NCBI GenBank assembly: GCA_022566895.1 | Contig: JADFIA010000013.1 | Location: 1 to 53,082 of the forward strand | Length of the DNA stretch: 53,082 nucleotides | Direction: 5' to 3' | From: Pseudomonadota bacterium | GTDB lineage: Bacteria; Pseudomonadota; Alphaproteobacteria; Sphingomonadales; SMXR01 | Shown here: positions 45,743 to 53,082 of the stretch, piece after piece | Layout: each line of letters starts with the position of its first letter | Position numbering within the stretch: the first letter of the stretch is position 1 | Translations under genes and position numbers: made by a program | Notes under the pieces: model-generated | Seen by the model: the letters and a program-made list of their open reading frames with translations, nothing else | Databases searched by the model: none | What the model was told of the DNA's origin: nothing

Positions 45743-46374
45743 CTTTCCGCGTCCTCAACCAGCTGCTTGACGAATTGCACCAGTCCCGGTCGGCGGCTGC
45801 GGCGCATGCGTTCCACTTCCAGGATTTCCTTGATCTCGGCTAAGCATTCGTCAAAGTCCCGGTTGATCAGCACATAGTCATACTCGGCCCAGTGACTAAT
45901 CTCGGTTGCCGCCTGTTGCATCCGCGAGGCCACCGTCTCGTTGCTGTCTTGGCCGCGCGAGCGAAGCCGTTCTTCAAGCGCCGCCATCGATGGTGGCAGA
46001 ATAAAAATACGCACCACATCGCCCTTGGATTTGTCCTGCAATTGCTGGGTACCCTGCCAGTCGATGTCGAACATGACGTCCCGCCCGGCCTCCAGGTGCG
46101 CTTCGACAGCTGGCCGGGGGGTGCCGTACGAATGGCCGAAAACGGTTGCATACTCCAAGAGCTCGCCGGCCTCGATCATGCGCGCGAACTCCTCCTCGCT
46201 GACGAAGATATAATCGTCGCCATCAGCTTCATCGGGTCTGGGCGGTCGGGTGGTGACCGAGATCGACAAGCTGGTATTGGGATCACTTTGCGAAAGGCGG
46301 CGCGACAGTGTCGTCTTGCCGGCCCCCGACGGCGAGGACAACACGAGCATTAAGCCACGACGATTTGCCATCAT
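45739..46374 (-). CDS. gmk: guanylate kinase
   Basis: Gmk phosphorylates GMP to GDP. The 211-residue protein has the P-loop [16 protein letters not shown], the GMP-binding [19 protein letters not shown], and the lid with [15 protein letters not shown]. It starts after AAGGGGCAGGG. It lies 13 bases downstream of yicC. Confidence 0.96.
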   Translation of the reverse strand: MMANRRGLMLVLSSPSGAGKTTLSRRLSQSDPNTSLSISVTTRPPRPDEADGDDYIFVSEEEFARMIEAGELLEYATVFGHSYGTPRPAVEAHLEAGRDVMFDIDWQGTQQLQDKSKGDVVRIFILPPSMAALEERLRSRGQDSNETVASRMQQAATEISHWAEYDYVLINRDFDECLAEIKEILEVERMRRSRRPGLVQFVKQLVEDAES

Positions 46375-46387
46375 CCCTGCCCCTTAA

Positions 46388-47275
46388 TCATTCTATATTC
46401 TGCACCTGTTCGCGGAAGCGGTCGATCTCTGATTTCAGCTCCAGCCCGATGGTGGTCAATTCCATTTGGGTTGATTTTGAGCAAAGCGTGTTTGCTTCAC
46501 GCACGAGCTCCTGAGCCAAAAACTCGAGCCGTCGCCCCACTGCGCCCTCTTGAGTCAACAGTTCGCGGGCCGATTCGATATGGAGAGCCAGGCGATCGAG
46601 TTCTTCACGAATGTCGGCCTTAAGGGCCAACAGCGCAATTTCCTGCGCCAAGCGCTCGTCATTCACAGCATTTTTCTTTTCCAACAGCTGCTCCAGTCTG
46701 GATTGAAAGCGTTGGCGAATGGCAGCGGCGGTGGCACCTTCGCTGGCCGATGCCCGGCTGGTCGCTTCACCGATCTTTTCAAGCAGGCCGAGGAGCACCT
46801 TGGTCAAGCCCTCACCCTCGTGGCGACGGGATGCGCTCAGCCCTTCAAGGGCTTTTTCTAGGCCGGCCAAGAGTTCCGCCTGCAACGATTCCAGCGCCGC
46901 TCCGTCGAGCTGCTGGTCGCGAATTTCGACCAGGCCGCCGATCGATAGGAGCCCATCTATCGAGGCCGGTCTCAAGTTCTCCTTGGCGGCGAGGCGAGAG
47001 GCAAGTGCGATCAGCTCCCCGAGCGCCCCTTCCCTGACCACCACTGTCTCATGCCCGGGATGGCGCGAAAGATGGAGGCTGGCGGCAATGCTTCCGCGCT
47101 CGAAACGCTGCCCGATCGACTTGCGTGCCATGATATCCAGACCATCGACCACGCCTGGCACCCGCACCCGGATATCTAGCCCACGGGCGTTGCCGCTTTT
47201 TACTTCCCAGGTCCATTGAAAGCTTTGCGTCAGGCCGCTTGCGCGGCCAAATCCGGTCATGCTGTTGGCGCCCAT
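46388..47275 (-). CDS. yicC: YicC-family endoribonuclease
   Basis: YicC proteins were recently shown to act as endoribonucleases in other bacteria. The 295 residues start SMTGFGRASG and contain GNARGLDIRVRVPG, SRRHEGEGL, and a C-terminal DUF1732-type end with EGAVGRRLEFLAQELVREANTLCSKS. It precedes gmk. Beyond that its role is known only from homologues. Confidence 0.94.
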   Translation of the reverse strand: MGANSMTGFGRASGLTQSFQWTWEVKSGNARGLDIRVRVPGVVDGLDIMARKSIGQRFERGSIAASLHLSRHPGHETVVVREGALGELIALASRLAAKENLRPASIDGLLSIGGLVEIRDQQLDGAALESLQAELLAGLEKALEGLSASRRHEGEGLTKVLLGLLEKIGEATSRASASEGATAAAIRQRFQSRLEQLLEKKNAVNDERLAQEIALLALKADIREELDRLALHIESARELLTQEGAVGRRLEFLAQELVREANTLCSKSTQMELTTIGLELKSEIDRFREQVQNIE

Positions 47276-47359
47276 TTCACCCCATCTGCGTGGCTGGTTG
47301 TGTTTCGGTCCCCGAGACTATATGCAGGGAGCCACCGCCAATCAAACGAATGTTATTCC

Positions 47360-48118
47360 ATGAAAGAGCCCAAAAACATTCTTATTACCGGCGCCAGCAG
47401 CGGCATTGGAGAAGCTATCGCCATGGCCTACGCAGGACCCGGCATCAGGCTGGCAATCACCGGCCGCAATGAGGAGCGTCTTAATGCGGTGGCAGATAAA
47501 CTGAGCCAGAGAGAGGCTCAGGTTACCGCGGGCCGCATCGACGTTGCCGATCAACAGGCGATGGCCAGCTGGGTGAAGGGGGTTGACGATCAGGCGCCGC
47601 TGGATCTGGTGATCGCCAACGCCGGGATCGGTATCCCTGCGGCCACCGGCCTGAGCATGGCCGAGCGCACCCGGATGACCTTCGATGTGAATGTGAACGG
47701 CGTTTTTCATACCATCCACCCGGCCCTCGAGCGGATGAAGGTACGCCACCGCGGTCAGGTGGCGATCATGAGCTCAGTGGCCGGCTTGATGGGGTTGGCC
47801 GGCTTCCCCGCCTATTCAGCCAGCAAGAATGCGATCAGGGCTTATGGCGAAGCTTTGCGGGGCGCTTACGCTAAGCACGGAATAGAGGTCAACGTGGTCT
47901 GCCCCGGTTTCGTGGTCAGCCGGATGACTGCGAATAATCCGTTTCGCATGCCCTTCCTGGTGCAAACCGAGGACGCCGCCAAGCGGATCATAAAGGGCCT
48001 GGCCGGCAATAAGGGCCGTATTGTTTTTCCTTGGCCATTGTACGCGCTAATCCGGACCCTGCAACTTTTGCCGGTCCCCCTGGCCGCCTGGATCACCAGC
48101 CGCGGCCCCAGCAAATAG
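47360..48118 (+). CDS. short-chain dehydrogenase/reductase
   Basis: ATG at 47360 (MKEPKNILITGASSGIGEAIAMAYAG) places the Rossmann motif normally; the longer frame from 47216 overlaps yicC. There is no clear ribosome site. The 252 residues have GASSGIG (11-17), NAGIGIP, SSVAGL and the YSASK active site, ending with hydrophobic residues (about 224-240) that may attach it to membranes. It stands reversed between mltG and yicC. The substrate is unknown; it may act on lipids or sterol-like compounds. Confidence 0.87.
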   Translation: MKEPKNILITGASSGIGEAIAMAYAGPGIRLAITGRNEERLNAVADKLSQREAQVTAGRIDVADQQAMASWVKGVDDQAPLDLVIANAGIGIPAATGLSMAERTRMTFDVNVNGVFHTIHPALERMKVRHRGQVAIMSSVAGLMGLAGFPAYSASKNAIRAYGEALRGAYAKHGIEVNVVCPGFVVSRMTANNPFRMPFLVQTEDAAKRIIKGLAGNKGRIVFPWPLYALIRTLQLLPVPLAAWITSRGPSK

Positions 48119-48126
48119 CCGATCGT

Positions 48127-49110
48127 CTATCTGTTTTGGCGCTCGATCCGGCGCCACCGCTGCACATTCCCATTGTGTTCTTCGAGCGTTGTCGCAAATA
48201 CGTGCCCGCCCGCACCATCGGCTACGAAATAGAGTTCCTGTGTCTGCAACGGGTGCAGAACAGCTTCAAGGCTGGCCCGCCCCGGGTTGGTGATCGGGGT
48301 CGGAGGAAGCCCGCGGATGCGGTAGGTATTGTAGGGCGTCTCGCTATCGAGATCGCTTTGCCTTATCGGCCGGTCCAGGTCGCTGCCGCCGGTCAGCCCG
48401 TATATCACCGTGGGATCGGACTGCAGGCGCATTCCTTTCTTGAAACGGTTTAAGAAGACGGCGGCGATGCGGGCGCGTTCCCCTTCAAGTGCCGTTTCTT
48501 TCTCGACGATCGAGGCCAGGATCAAGGCTTCCTTAATGCTCCGCACAGGGGTTGCCGGATCGCGGTGCGCCCAAAGCTCCTCCAACAACAAATCCTGCGT
48601 CTGCCGCATACGCCTCAAGATCTGGGCCCGCGTTTCGCCGTGCACAAAATAATAGGTTTCGGGGCGGAGCGAACCCTCCTCCGGGATTTTCGCTATCTGG
48701 CCATCCAGCACGGGATTTTTGGCCAGCAGCGAGATAACCTGGCGAACGCTGAGGCCCTCGGGCACCGTCAGCCGGTGTTGAACCACGTCGCCGGATACCA
48801 GACGCCTCAGAACCTCCTCCATGCTGGCCCGGGCCGGGATCCTAAATTCGCCGGCTTGCAATCGGTCAGCCGTACCTTGAATTCTGGCGCCGACGGCAAA
48901 TAGGCGCGGTTGCCGGATCGCACCTCTGTCGGCCAGCATATGGGAAACCCGGTTGAGCCCTGCGCCCTTGGGGACGACCAAGGTGATGGCGGAGGCGTGC
49001 GGCCCGGGAACCCCGAACGAAACACTGATGGCACCATAGAAGGCAGCGGCGGCGATGCTTGCGGTGAGGCCGCCAAGCAAAAGCAGCCCCTTAATCCATT
49101 GCCCAAACAT
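48127..49110 (-). CDS. mltG: endolytic murein transglycosylase MltG
   Basis: MltG cleaves nascent glycan strands and sets their length. The 327-residue protein has one N-terminal membrane helix (6-28), a LysM-like region, the catalytic glutamate in ASIVEKETALEGE, LQSDPTVIYGLTGG and YNTYRIRGLPPTPITNPG. It lies 50 bases after fabF. Confidence 0.95.
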   Translation of the reverse strand: MFGQWIKGLLLLGGLTASIAAAAFYGAISVSFGVPGPHASAITLVVPKGAGLNRVSHMLADRGAIRQPRLFAVGARIQGTADRLQAGEFRIPARASMEEVLRRLVSGDVVQHRLTVPEGLSVRQVISLLAKNPVLDGQIAKIPEEGSLRPETYYFVHGETRAQILRRMRQTQDLLLEELWAHRDPATPVRSIKEALILASIVEKETALEGERARIAAVFLNRFKKGMRLQSDPTVIYGLTGGSDLDRPIRQSDLDSETPYNTYRIRGLPPTPITNPGRASLEAVLHPLQTQELYFVADGAGGHVFATTLEEHNGNVQRWRRIERQNR

Positions 49111-49160
49111 GATCAGAGTTTATGACCCATCCCGAAGGCTAATAGAATACTCAATCGGGC

Positions 49161-50426
49161 CTATTCGAATTTTTTGATAACCAGCGAGGCGTTGGTGCCG
49201 CCGAAGCCAAACGAGTTGGAAAGGATGACATTGACTTCTCGTTCCTGCGCCGTATGCGGCACCAGATTGACGCCCTCGCAACACTCGGACGGATTGTCGA
49301 GATTGAGCGTCGGCGGCACCACACTTTCGGCCATGGCCAGCATCGAAAAAATGGCTTCGACGCTACCGGCCGCTCCCAGGAGATGCCCGATCGCTGACTT
49401 GGTCGACGACATGCACATGTCATCGATGGCGGAGCCGAACAGCCTTTTGACCGCCTTGATTTCGATTTCGTCACCGAGCGGGGTTGAGGTGCCGTGGGCG
49501 TTTACGTAATCGATCTCTGAGGGATCCATGCCGGCCCGCTTCAGGGCCATTTGCATCGAGCGATAACCGCCCGAACCGTCCGGCGCCGGCGCCGTTACAT
49601 GATAGGCATCACCGGACATACCGTAGCCTATGATCTCACCATAAATCCTGGCCCCGCGCGCTTTTGCATGCTCGAGCTCTTCGAGCACCACGATGCCGGC
49701 CCCCTCGCCCATCACAAACCCGTCACGTTTTTCGTCCCAGGGTCTTGAGGCGCGCGTCGGTTCGTCGTTGAAATGCGTGCTCAGCGCCCTGGCCTGCGTG
49801 AAACCGGCAACACCGAGCGGGCACAGCGTACCTTCGGCCCCGCCAGCAATCATCACGTCGGCATCATCGAGCATGATCATCCGGGCGCCGTCGCCGATCG
49901 CGTGGGCACCGGTTGAGCAGGCTGTTACCGGGGCGTGGTTGGGGCCCTTGAAGCCATATCGGATCGACACGTTGCCCGAGGCCAGATTGATCAGACGGCC
50001 GGGAATAAAGTGCGGACTAACGCGGCGCGGCCCGCGTTCGTGAAGCGTGATCGCGGCCTCTTCGATCCCTGGAAGTCCACCGATACCCGAACCCATGATG
50101 ACACCGGTTCTGAGCTTTTCCTCATCGGATGGATTCTCCCATTCGGCATCGGTTACCGCTTGCGCCGCCGCTGCCACACCATAGATGATAAAAAGATCGA
50201 CGCGCCGTTGCTCTTTGGGCGTCATCCAGTTCTCCGGGTTGAAGGTCCAGCCACTGCCATCACCCGGCTTAACCTCGCAGGCGACGCGAGCTGGTATTTC
50301 CGAAGCGTCAAAACGGGTTATGATGCCGGCCCCGGACTGACCATCGATCAGCCGGCTCCAGGCCTCCTTAACCGAAGCTCCGAGAGGCGTAACCAGCCCC
50401 ATACCGGTGACAACGACCCTTCTCAT
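49161..50426 (-). CDS. fabF: 3-oxoacyl-ACP synthase II
   Basis: FabF elongates acyl-ACP chains by decarboxylative condensation with malonyl-ACP. The 421 residues contain C170 in TACSTGAHAIGDG, the His of NAHGTSTPLGDEIE and the His of KSAIGHLLGAAGSVEA, completing the Cys-His-His triad, with SNSFGFGGTNASLV at the end. It lies 110 bases after acpP. Confidence 0.97.
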   Translation of the reverse strand: MRRVVVTGMGLVTPLGASVKEAWSRLIDGQSGAGIITRFDASEIPARVACEVKPGDGSGWTFNPENWMTPKEQRRVDLFIIYGVAAAAQAVTDAEWENPSDEEKLRTGVIMGSGIGGLPGIEEAAITLHERGPRRVSPHFIPGRLINLASGNVSIRYGFKGPNHAPVTACSTGAHAIGDGARMIMLDDADVMIAGGAEGTLCPLGVAGFTQARALSTHFNDEPTRASRPWDEKRDGFVMGEGAGIVVLEELEHAKARGARIYGEIIGYGMSGDAYHVTAPAPDGSGGYRSMQMALKRAGMDPSEIDYVNAHGTSTPLGDEIEIKAVKRLFGSAIDDMCMSSTKSAIGHLLGAAGSVEAIFSMLAMAESVVPPTLNLDNPSECCEGVNLVPHTAQEREVNVILSNSFGFGGTNASLVIKKFE

Positions 50427-50536
50427 TTAGATATCTTCCCTGGTCCTACAGACCGGTCCGCCAACAGGCCTCCTTAAGTCAGTCGCAGCCAAACAGGGGG
50501 TCTGGCGGCTCCCACGGGCAATCGGGTTGATGGGAA

Positions 50537-50770
50537 TCAGCCGCTATTGCTGATAAAATCTATGGCGTCTTTGACGGTCTGAATTTTTTCCGCAGCGTCA
50601 TCCGGGATCTCAACCCCGAACTCTTCTTCAAAAGCCATGACGAGCTCGACCGTATCCAGGCTGTCGGCCCCCAGATCATCTATAAAGCTGGCGTTATCGG
50701 TAACCTTATCTTCGTCAACACCGAGGTGCTCGACGACTATTTTTTTTACACTCGCAGCGATATCGCTCAT
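50537..50770 (-). CDS. acpP: acyl carrier protein
   Basis: The 77-residue acidic protein carries the growing acyl chain on a phosphopantetheine attached to S37 of [12 protein letters not shown]. It has [14 protein letters not shown] following, as usual. It lies between fabG and fabF. The 194 bases upstream may hold its own promoter, and include GGTCGCGACC (50928-50937), a palindrome of unknown use. Confidence 0.98.
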   Translation of the reverse strand: MSDIAASVKKIVVEHLGVDEDKVTDNASFIDDLGADSLDTVELVMAFEEEFGVEIPDDAAEKIQTVKDAIDFISNSG

Positions 50771-50964
50771 GTTCGTTATCCCTGGTTTATCAGTTGCACA
50801 CGAACCGGTTCGAAAGCCAAAGTTCCTTAGATGCTTTAACCCGGCAAATGTTAGCTCAGAGCAGGATGTTCCTTTGCCCGAATAGTTATGGCGCGGTTGG
50901 TATCACAGTTTGTTCCGTTTGACCAGCGGTCGCGACCCCCCGGGCAAAGGATTTCGTAGCGGCC

Positions 50965-51702
50965 TCAGATCATGGCCATGCCGCCGTTAATATGCAAGGT
51001 TTGGCCAGTGATATATGAGGCTTCCTTGCTGGCCAGATAGACCACGCCGGCCGCCACGTCTTGGGGCGTTCCCAGTCGACCCGCCGGAATGGCGCCCCTA
51101 ATGCGTTCCTTTTGTTGCTCCGACAGACGGTCCGTCATCGGTGTCTCGATAAATCCCGGGGCCAGACAATTCACTGTGATATTGCGGCTCGCAACCTCCT
51201 GGGCCAATGATTTCGAGAATCCTTCAATGCCGGCTTTCGAGGCGGCGTAATTGGCTTGTCCGGCGTTCCCGGTCGTGCCAACCACGCTGGTGATATTGAT
51301 AATCCGGCCCCATCGCGCTTTCATCATCGACCTCAAGACGGCCCTGGTCAGGCGGAAGGTGCCGTCTAGATTGATCCTCATGACGGCCTCCCAATCCTCA
51401 TCCTTAAGGCGCACGGCAATATTATCGCGTGTAATCCCGGCATTGTTGACAAGAATATCCAGGCTGCCCATCGCTGCTTCCGCAGCTCTGGCAAGCTCGC
51501 TAATCCCTTCGGCGTCGCCAAGGTTGGCAGCAATTGCGGTCGCCCCCTTGCCCAGGGAGGTCGTCAGCTCCGCCAACACCTTCTCGCGGGTCCCGCTGAC
51601 TACGACTTGGGCTCCAGCGGCGTGCAAGGCACGCGCCATGGCCTGTCCCAAACCGCCTGTTGCACCGGTGATAAGTGCGTTTTTCCCATTAAGATCAAAC
51701 AT
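50965..51702 (-). CDS. fabG: 3-oxoacyl-ACP reductase
   Basis: FabG reduces 3-oxoacyl-ACP with NADPH. The 245 residues carry GATGGLG (13-19), NNAGITRDN, and the catalytic set S139, Y152, K156 (GQANYAASKAG), with a C-terminus SYITGQTLHINGGMAMI typical of FabG. GGGGAGATAA precedes the start. Confidence 0.97.
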   Translation of the reverse strand: MFDLNGKNALITGATGGLGQAMARALHAAGAQVVVSGTREKVLAELTTSLGKGATAIAANLGDAEGISELARAAEAAMGSLDILVNNAGITRDNIAVRLKDEDWEAVMRINLDGTFRLTRAVLRSMMKARWGRIINITSVVGTTGNAGQANYAASKAGIEGFSKSLAQEVASRNITVNCLAPGFIETPMTDRLSEQQKERIRGAIPAGRLGTPQDVAAGVVYLASKEASYITGQTLHINGGMAMI

Positions 51703-51726
51703 TTATCTCCCCAACTTCATGCAAAT

Positions 51727-52665
51727 TTAAAGGGTGGATACGAAGGCCTCAATATCGTCGGGTTCCTGTAGGTTTATCGTTTCCAGGGTCGGATTGATGC
51801 GCCGCGCCAGGCCGCTCAGAACCTTCCCGGCACCCAGCTCGAGCAGCAATTGAACTCCCTCGGCGGCCATGAACTCAACGCTCTCGCGCCAGCGGACCGT
51901 GCCGGTCACCTGTTTGACCAGTAGCTTAGCGATCTCGTCCGGATCTGTCACGCTCGCCGCCTTGATATTGGCGATGATCGGCACGCTCGGCGCCTTGAGA
52001 TTCGCCGCCGCCAACGCTTGCCGCATCTCTTGTGCCGCCGGCTCCATCAAAGAGCAATGGAACGGCGCGCTTACCGGCAATAAAAGGCCCCGCCGGGCGC
52101 CCCGCGCCTTGGCCAGCTCGATCGCCCTTTCGACCGCCGCCCGATGCCCACTGACCACCACCTGGCCCGGGGCGTTGTCGTTGGCGGGCGTGCACACCTC
52201 ACCTTGGGCTGCTTCGGCGGCGACGGCGCTCACAGCCTCAAAATCAAGGCCCAGCAGAGCCGCCATCGCTCCCTCGCCGACCGGCACTGCGCGCTGCATG
52301 GCCTGACCGCGTAAACGCAGGAGTTTTGCCGTATCGGCAAGTTGCAGCGAACCGGCGGCAGCCAGGGCGCTATATTCGCCGAGCGAGTGCCCGGCCGCAA
52401 ATTCGGCTGTACCGGCCAGCGTCACGCCACCGTTCTCCAGTACGCGCATGACCGCCAGCGATACCGCCATCAGGGCCGGCTGCGCGTTTTCAGTCAGGCG
52501 AAGATCGTCCTCCGGGCCCTCGAACATCAACCGCGAAAGATTGGCGCCCAACGCCTCATCAACTTCCGCAAAGACATCCCTGGCCACTTGAAAGGCCTCG
52601 GCCAAGGATTTTCCCATACCGATGAACTGGCTACCTTGTCCTGGAAAAGTAAACGTGCGCTTCAT
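51727..52665 (-). CDS. fabD: malonyl-CoA:ACP transacylase
   Basis: FabD loads malonate on ACP. ATG at 52665 (MKRTFTFPGQGSQFIGMG) follows GGAGGG and gives 312 residues. It has the nucleophile S94 in GHSLGEY and the catalytic His in SAPFHCSLMEPA. It is the first gene of the fabD-fabG-acpP-fabF-mltG row. Confidence 0.97.
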   Translation of the reverse strand: MKRTFTFPGQGSQFIGMGKSLAEAFQVARDVFAEVDEALGANLSRLMFEGPEDDLRLTENAQPALMAVSLAVMRVLENGGVTLAGTAEFAAGHSLGEYSALAAAGSLQLADTAKLLRLRGQAMQRAVPVGEGAMAALLGLDFEAVSAVAAEAAQGEVCTPANDNAPGQVVVSGHRAAVERAIELAKARGARRGLLLPVSAPFHCSLMEPAAQEMRQALAAANLKAPSVPIIANIKAASVTDPDEIAKLLVKQVTGTVRWRESVEFMAAEGVQLLLELGAGKVLSGLARRINPTLETINLQEPDDIEAFVSTL

Positions 52666-52715
52666 TTTGCCCTCCGCCGACTGGCCCGCCGGCCTCCCGA
52701 GCCGCCGGCTGACCG

Positions 52716-52743
52716 TCAATACCGCCTCAAAGGAAAAAGTCAA
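52716..52743 (-). promoter_or_regulatory. candidate fabD promoter
   Basis: Minus-strand TTGACT (52743-52738) and TATTGA (52721-52716) with a 16-base spacer lie about 50 bases upstream of the fabD start. Confidence 0.4.
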
Positions 52744-52779
52744 GGCGCCGGCGGCCCTGGTAGTGTCTCACTTTCAAAT

Positions 52780-52959
52780 CTAAAAAGGCCCTTTGCCAGT
52801 TAACAGCCAAGCGAAGAACGCGGCCACGAAGGGATATGCCATATGCGAAAGCAATCCTAGCCAACTATGGAGATTGCTGAAATCACTATGAAGACTTGGC
52901 CCCATGAACATAAGCCCGACCCATATAGCGATAAATATAAACCAATATCGGTTGGGCAT
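52780..52959 (-). CDS. small membrane protein
   Basis: From ATG 52959 the product is 59 residues with two hydrophobic segments (about 3-20 and 34-54). A GTG at 52989, overlapping the stop of the upstream frame (TAGTG), is a longer alternative that would add ten residues. GGGG lies nine bases before the ATG. No family is recognised. Confidence 0.5.
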   Translation of the reverse strand: MPNRYWFIFIAIWVGLMFMGPSLHSDFSNLHSWLGLLSHMAYPFVAAFFAWLLTGKGPF

Positions 52960-52988
52960 TTTCAAATCCCCATGATTAAGCTGACCCA

Positions 52989-53082
52989 CTATCGCTTCTT
53001 GTAAGGTCCACGCGGTCCGGGCCGTGGTGCGCGGGCATCTATCAGGCTAACAATCCATTCCATATCACGCAATGTGTCCGTT
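52989..53082 (-). CDS. C-terminal end of a gene cut by the window edge
   Basis: The minus strand is open from the edge to TAG at 52991-52989, ending DMEWIVSLIDARAPRPGPRG followed by PYKKR. The basic Pro/Gly-rich end is reminiscent of some transposase C-termini, but the fragment is too short to name. It would be upstream of the small membrane protein and is possibly coupled to it. Confidence 0.4.
   Translation of the reverse strand, partial: TDTLRDMEWIVSLIDARAPRPGPRGPYKKR

Overview
The window reads as chromosomal DNA of a GC-rich alphaproteobacterium, probably near the Rhodospirillales. The evidence is its runs of conserved housekeeping genes: aspS / rnd / ppx / ppk1 / hda / AI-2E permease / DUF2066 / purM-purN / ndk / holC / pepA, then lptD-surA-pdxA-rsmA, gmk-yicC, and mltG-fabF-acpP-fabG-fabD. 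No rRNA, CRISPR array, intact insertion sequence or complete tRNA was seen.

Region 1 (1-5.1 kb) holds the tail of an upstream gene, a small exported protein with a His-rich tail, a TPR protein ending in a TonB-type C-terminal domain, and leuC-leuD overlapped by a glutathione S-transferase-like gene. Region 2 (5.2-14.9 kb) is an accessory catabolic island. It contains a TonB-dependent receptor, a GntR/FCD regulator, a cysteine hydrolase like N-carbamoylsarcosine amidase, a class III CoA transferase, and both subunits of a hydantoinase/oxoprolinase. One palindrome, TTGTATACAA, lies in both divergent control regions of this island, so the regulator probably controls all of it. The likely task is uptake and ATP-driven opening of a cyclic amide or ureide, but the substrate is not shown by the sequence.

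Region 3 (14.9-19.5 kb) is the most unusual part. Two promoters with a 19-bp spacer over a near-identical dyad, the layout used by MerR-family metal regulators, face two membrane-protein genes. The two proteins share a GCE-x4-P-x-L ... YCP motif. Beside them is a small lipoprotein multicopper oxidase whose first domain resembles vertebrate ceruloplasmin. I propose these as one metal- or redox-responsive envelope system of undescribed function. A tRNA-Ser-like 3' end and a 12-bp tandem repeat just upstream hint at an old integration site.

Region 4 (19.5-25.8 kb) carries glycerol kinase, a DksA-like zinc-finger protein, a TPR lipoprotein with a long Pro/Glu-rich linker and a SPOR-like end, an alpha/beta hydrolase-OsmC fusion, and an unrecognised periplasmic protein. 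Region 5 (25.8-53.1 kb) is core genome: tRNA charging, polyphosphate turnover, replication control, purine synthesis, LPS export and outer-membrane assembly, pyridoxal phosphate and rRNA maturation, and fatty-acid synthesis. In this stretch lptF/lptG are absent from beside lptD, and an inverted SDR gene separates mltG from yicC. Start sites were chosen from ribosome binding sites and family N-termini, so several differ from the longest open frame.
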